Shown one piece after another: positions 4,519 to 5,781 of a stretch of 5,781 bases of DNA. The notes beneath the pieces are model-generated. The model did not search any database, had not been told where the DNA came from, and saw only the letters and a program-made list of their open reading frames with translations. Origin of the DNA: Pseudomonadota bacterium (lineage in GTDB: Bacteria > Bdellovibrionota_C > UBA2361 > OMII01); contig JAIXPR010000262.1 in assembly GCA_027486155.1 (NCBI GenBank), positions 1 to 5,781 of the forward strand, read 5' to 3'. The position numbers and the translations under genes were made by a program. Numbering within the stretch: position 1 is the stretch's first letter; every line of letters starts with the position of its first letter.

Positions 4519-5781
4519 CTAATTCCTTACGCGACGCCAGAAACTTGATGAGAATCGTGGATCGATGTGTGGCTCGAACTCCGCGAGGCGGGGATGAGAG
4601 GCGAGGAACGCGGCATGGCTCATCCTCGCGTCCTTAGCTGGATAGAGCGAACCCCCCGCGCCCAGCACGATGGTGTCCAACTCGTTCATCAGGGCGAGGG
4701 TGGGAGCTCCATCATTCGGGAAGTCGAGCGCCAACGTGATCCCCTTTCGAGGGAACGATAGCATGCCCGGTGATTCAAGATCTCCGAAGGTCTTGAGAAC
4801 CGCCAAGAAGGAGGCGCGCTTGGAGCGGGTAATGCGACGGAATATCTCTTTAATCGTTTCGCCCCGCTCATCGAACGGTACAACAAACTGGTACTGAAAG
4901 AATCCTCTCCTTCCGTACATTCGATTCCAATCGAGGATGGCGTCGAGTGGATAAAAAAACGGCTCGTAGTGGGTGAGCGCGTCGACCGTTCGGCTCAACT
5001 GCTTGTTGTAGTAGAGGGTATTGAAGCTCCGCATAAAGTACGAGTTGAGCAACCATGATGGCGCCTGGCAGGGAAATGGAATGGAGAGCGATTTCGGTTG
5101 ACGCGCTTTTCGTCGCTCAGAGAAGTTGCCCGCCATGAAAAGTCCTCGCCCAAGCTCGTCACCCTCCGTTGTGCAGTCAACCCAGGAGACGCTGTAGTCG
5201 TAGATCGGGTCGTTCTCACGGGAGACATCGACGAACTCGTCCAGATTACGAAACTTGATGGTCCGGGTATCGAGATATGGCGACTTGATCGGAACTAAGG
5301 TGAGTTCCACCCACGATATGAGCCCAGTGAGGCCCAGTCCACCAATAGTGGCCCGGAATAGTTCCGTGTTTTGTGTAGGGGAGCAGGTGAGATGCTCTCC
5401 GGTCGAGCGAATCAGCCCGAACTGTGTCACGTGTCTTCCAAAAGTTCCCGCTCGGTGGTGATTTTTTCCGTGGATGTCATTGGCGATTGCTCCACCAAGC
5501 GTGACGAACTTCGTGCCAGGAGTCACCGGCAAGAACCATCCTTTAGGAACGAATACCTTCAGAATAGTGGCAAGGCTCACACCGCTCTCGGCTCGCAAGA
5601 TCCCCGATTGCGGATCAAAAGCGATGAAGTTCGACAGCCCCGAGGTTTCAATGATCGCGTTGTTGTCGTTGACGCAGCTGTCCCCGTAGCTCCGTCCAAG
5701 TCCGAAGGGAAGTACGGAGCGGTCATCCTCGGGAAGGGGAAGTGAGGCCTTAAGGGAGGATGCCCTAACCACCTTTTGGTC
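4519..5781 (-). CDS. dprE1: Decaprenylphosphoryl-beta-D-ribose 2'-oxidase-like flavoenzyme (DprE1 homologue), 5' end outside window
   Basis: This FAD enzyme of the vanillyl-alcohol-oxidase-type fold oxidises the C2' hydroxyl of polyprenyl-phosphoryl-ribose; DprE2 completes the epimerisation. Numbering from the GTG at 5772 (417 aa), the FAD-domain motifs are GLGRSYGD (24-31), PVTPGT (82-87), GGAIANDIHGKNHH (93-106) and GGLGLTGLI (144-152). The substrate domain has WNRMYG (282-287), FQYQFV (292-297), LKTFG (326-330), LALDFP (347-352) and YPAKDAR (377-383). Compared with mycobacterial DprE1, His101, Lys103, Gln293, Gln295, Lys327 and Lys380 match active-site positions H132, K134, Q334, Q336, K367 and K418. 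The reactive Cys387 position is Ala348, and Tyr314 is probably Phe273. The frame is open through GTG to the window edge (Asp-Gln-Lys before it). Mycobacterial DprE1 has roughly twenty more residues before GLGRSYGD, so the true start is probably beyond 5781. Confidence 0.93.
   Translation of the reverse strand, partial: DQKVVRASSLKASLPLPEDDRSVLPFGLGRSYGDSCVNDNNAIIETSGLSNFIAFDPQSGILRAESGVSLATILKVFVPKGWFLPVTPGTKFVTLGGAIANDIHGKNHHRAGTFGRHVTQFGLIRSTGEHLTCSPTQNTELFRATIGGLGLTGLISWVELTLVPIKSPYLDTRTIKFRNLDEFVDVSRENDPIYDYSVSWVDCTTEGDELGRGLFMAGNFSERRKARQPKSLSIPFPCQAPSWLLNSYFMRSFNTLYYNKQLSRTVDALTHYEPFFYPLDAILDWNRMYGRRGFFQYQFVVPFDERGETIKEIFRRITRSKRASFLAVLKTFGDLESPGMLSFPRKGITLALDFPNDGAPTLALMNELDTIVLGAGGSLYPAKDARMSHAAFLASHPRLAEFEPHIDPRFSSSFWRRVRN

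Noticed and set aside
5371..5745. Plus-strand 124-codon frame opposite dprE1
   Set aside because: Antisense shadow of a well-conserved enzyme gene.

Overview
This window looks like a chromosomal segment from a Gram-negative-type bacterium of moderate to slightly high GC. No gene fixes the taxon. A dprE1-dprE2 pair without the mycobacterial residues around it, a GDP-L-fucose synthase, a lone CheY-like receiver end and an intergenic hexamer-repeat palindrome suggest an environmental proteobacterium-like lineage rather than an actinomycete. That is an inference with low confidence.

Layout, left to right. (1) 1-233, + strand: the 3' end of a response-regulator receiver domain, followed by a strong GC-rich terminator at 275-333. 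(2) 431-1471, + strand: GDP-L-fucose synthase (fcl), with every catalytic residue present but an uncertain start. (3) 1566-2771, - strand: an unrecognised soluble protein of about 401 aa, convergent with fcl. Its open frame continues upstream to 2951, but that extension is a translated repeat and not a credible N-terminus. A candidate promoter at 2798-2826 supports a start at 2771 or 2756. (4) 2772-3188: a divergent intergenic region of about 420 bp. It carries a long imperfect palindrome built from GTGAAC-like hexamers and a separate hairpin in the leader of the next gene. (5) 3189-3536, + strand: a small all-alpha MazG-like/dCTPase-type nucleotide pyrophosphohydrolase with a clear ribosome binding site. 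(6) 3537-3778: a gene-free stretch packed with inverted repeats, including a likely terminator and a nested element at 3603-3691. (7) 3779-4516 and 4519-5781, both - strand: dprE2 and dprE1, 2 nt apart, with dprE1 running off the right edge.

How the genes work together. DprE1 (FAD oxidase) and DprE2 (NAD(P)H reductase) together epimerise polyprenyl-phosphoryl-ribose at C2' to polyprenyl-phosphoryl-D-arabinose, the lipid-linked donor of D-arabinofuranose. With fcl, which makes GDP-L-fucose, the window holds genes for two unusual surface sugars. They lie on opposite strands, separated by unrelated genes, so they are probably not one operon.

The most notable points are a DprE1 with alanine where the mycobacterial enzyme has its drug-reactive cysteine, the hexamer-built palindrome at 2898-2991, the nested inverted-repeat element at 3603-3691, and the orphan protein at 1566-2771. 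I see no CRISPR array, insertion sequence, tRNA or rRNA.
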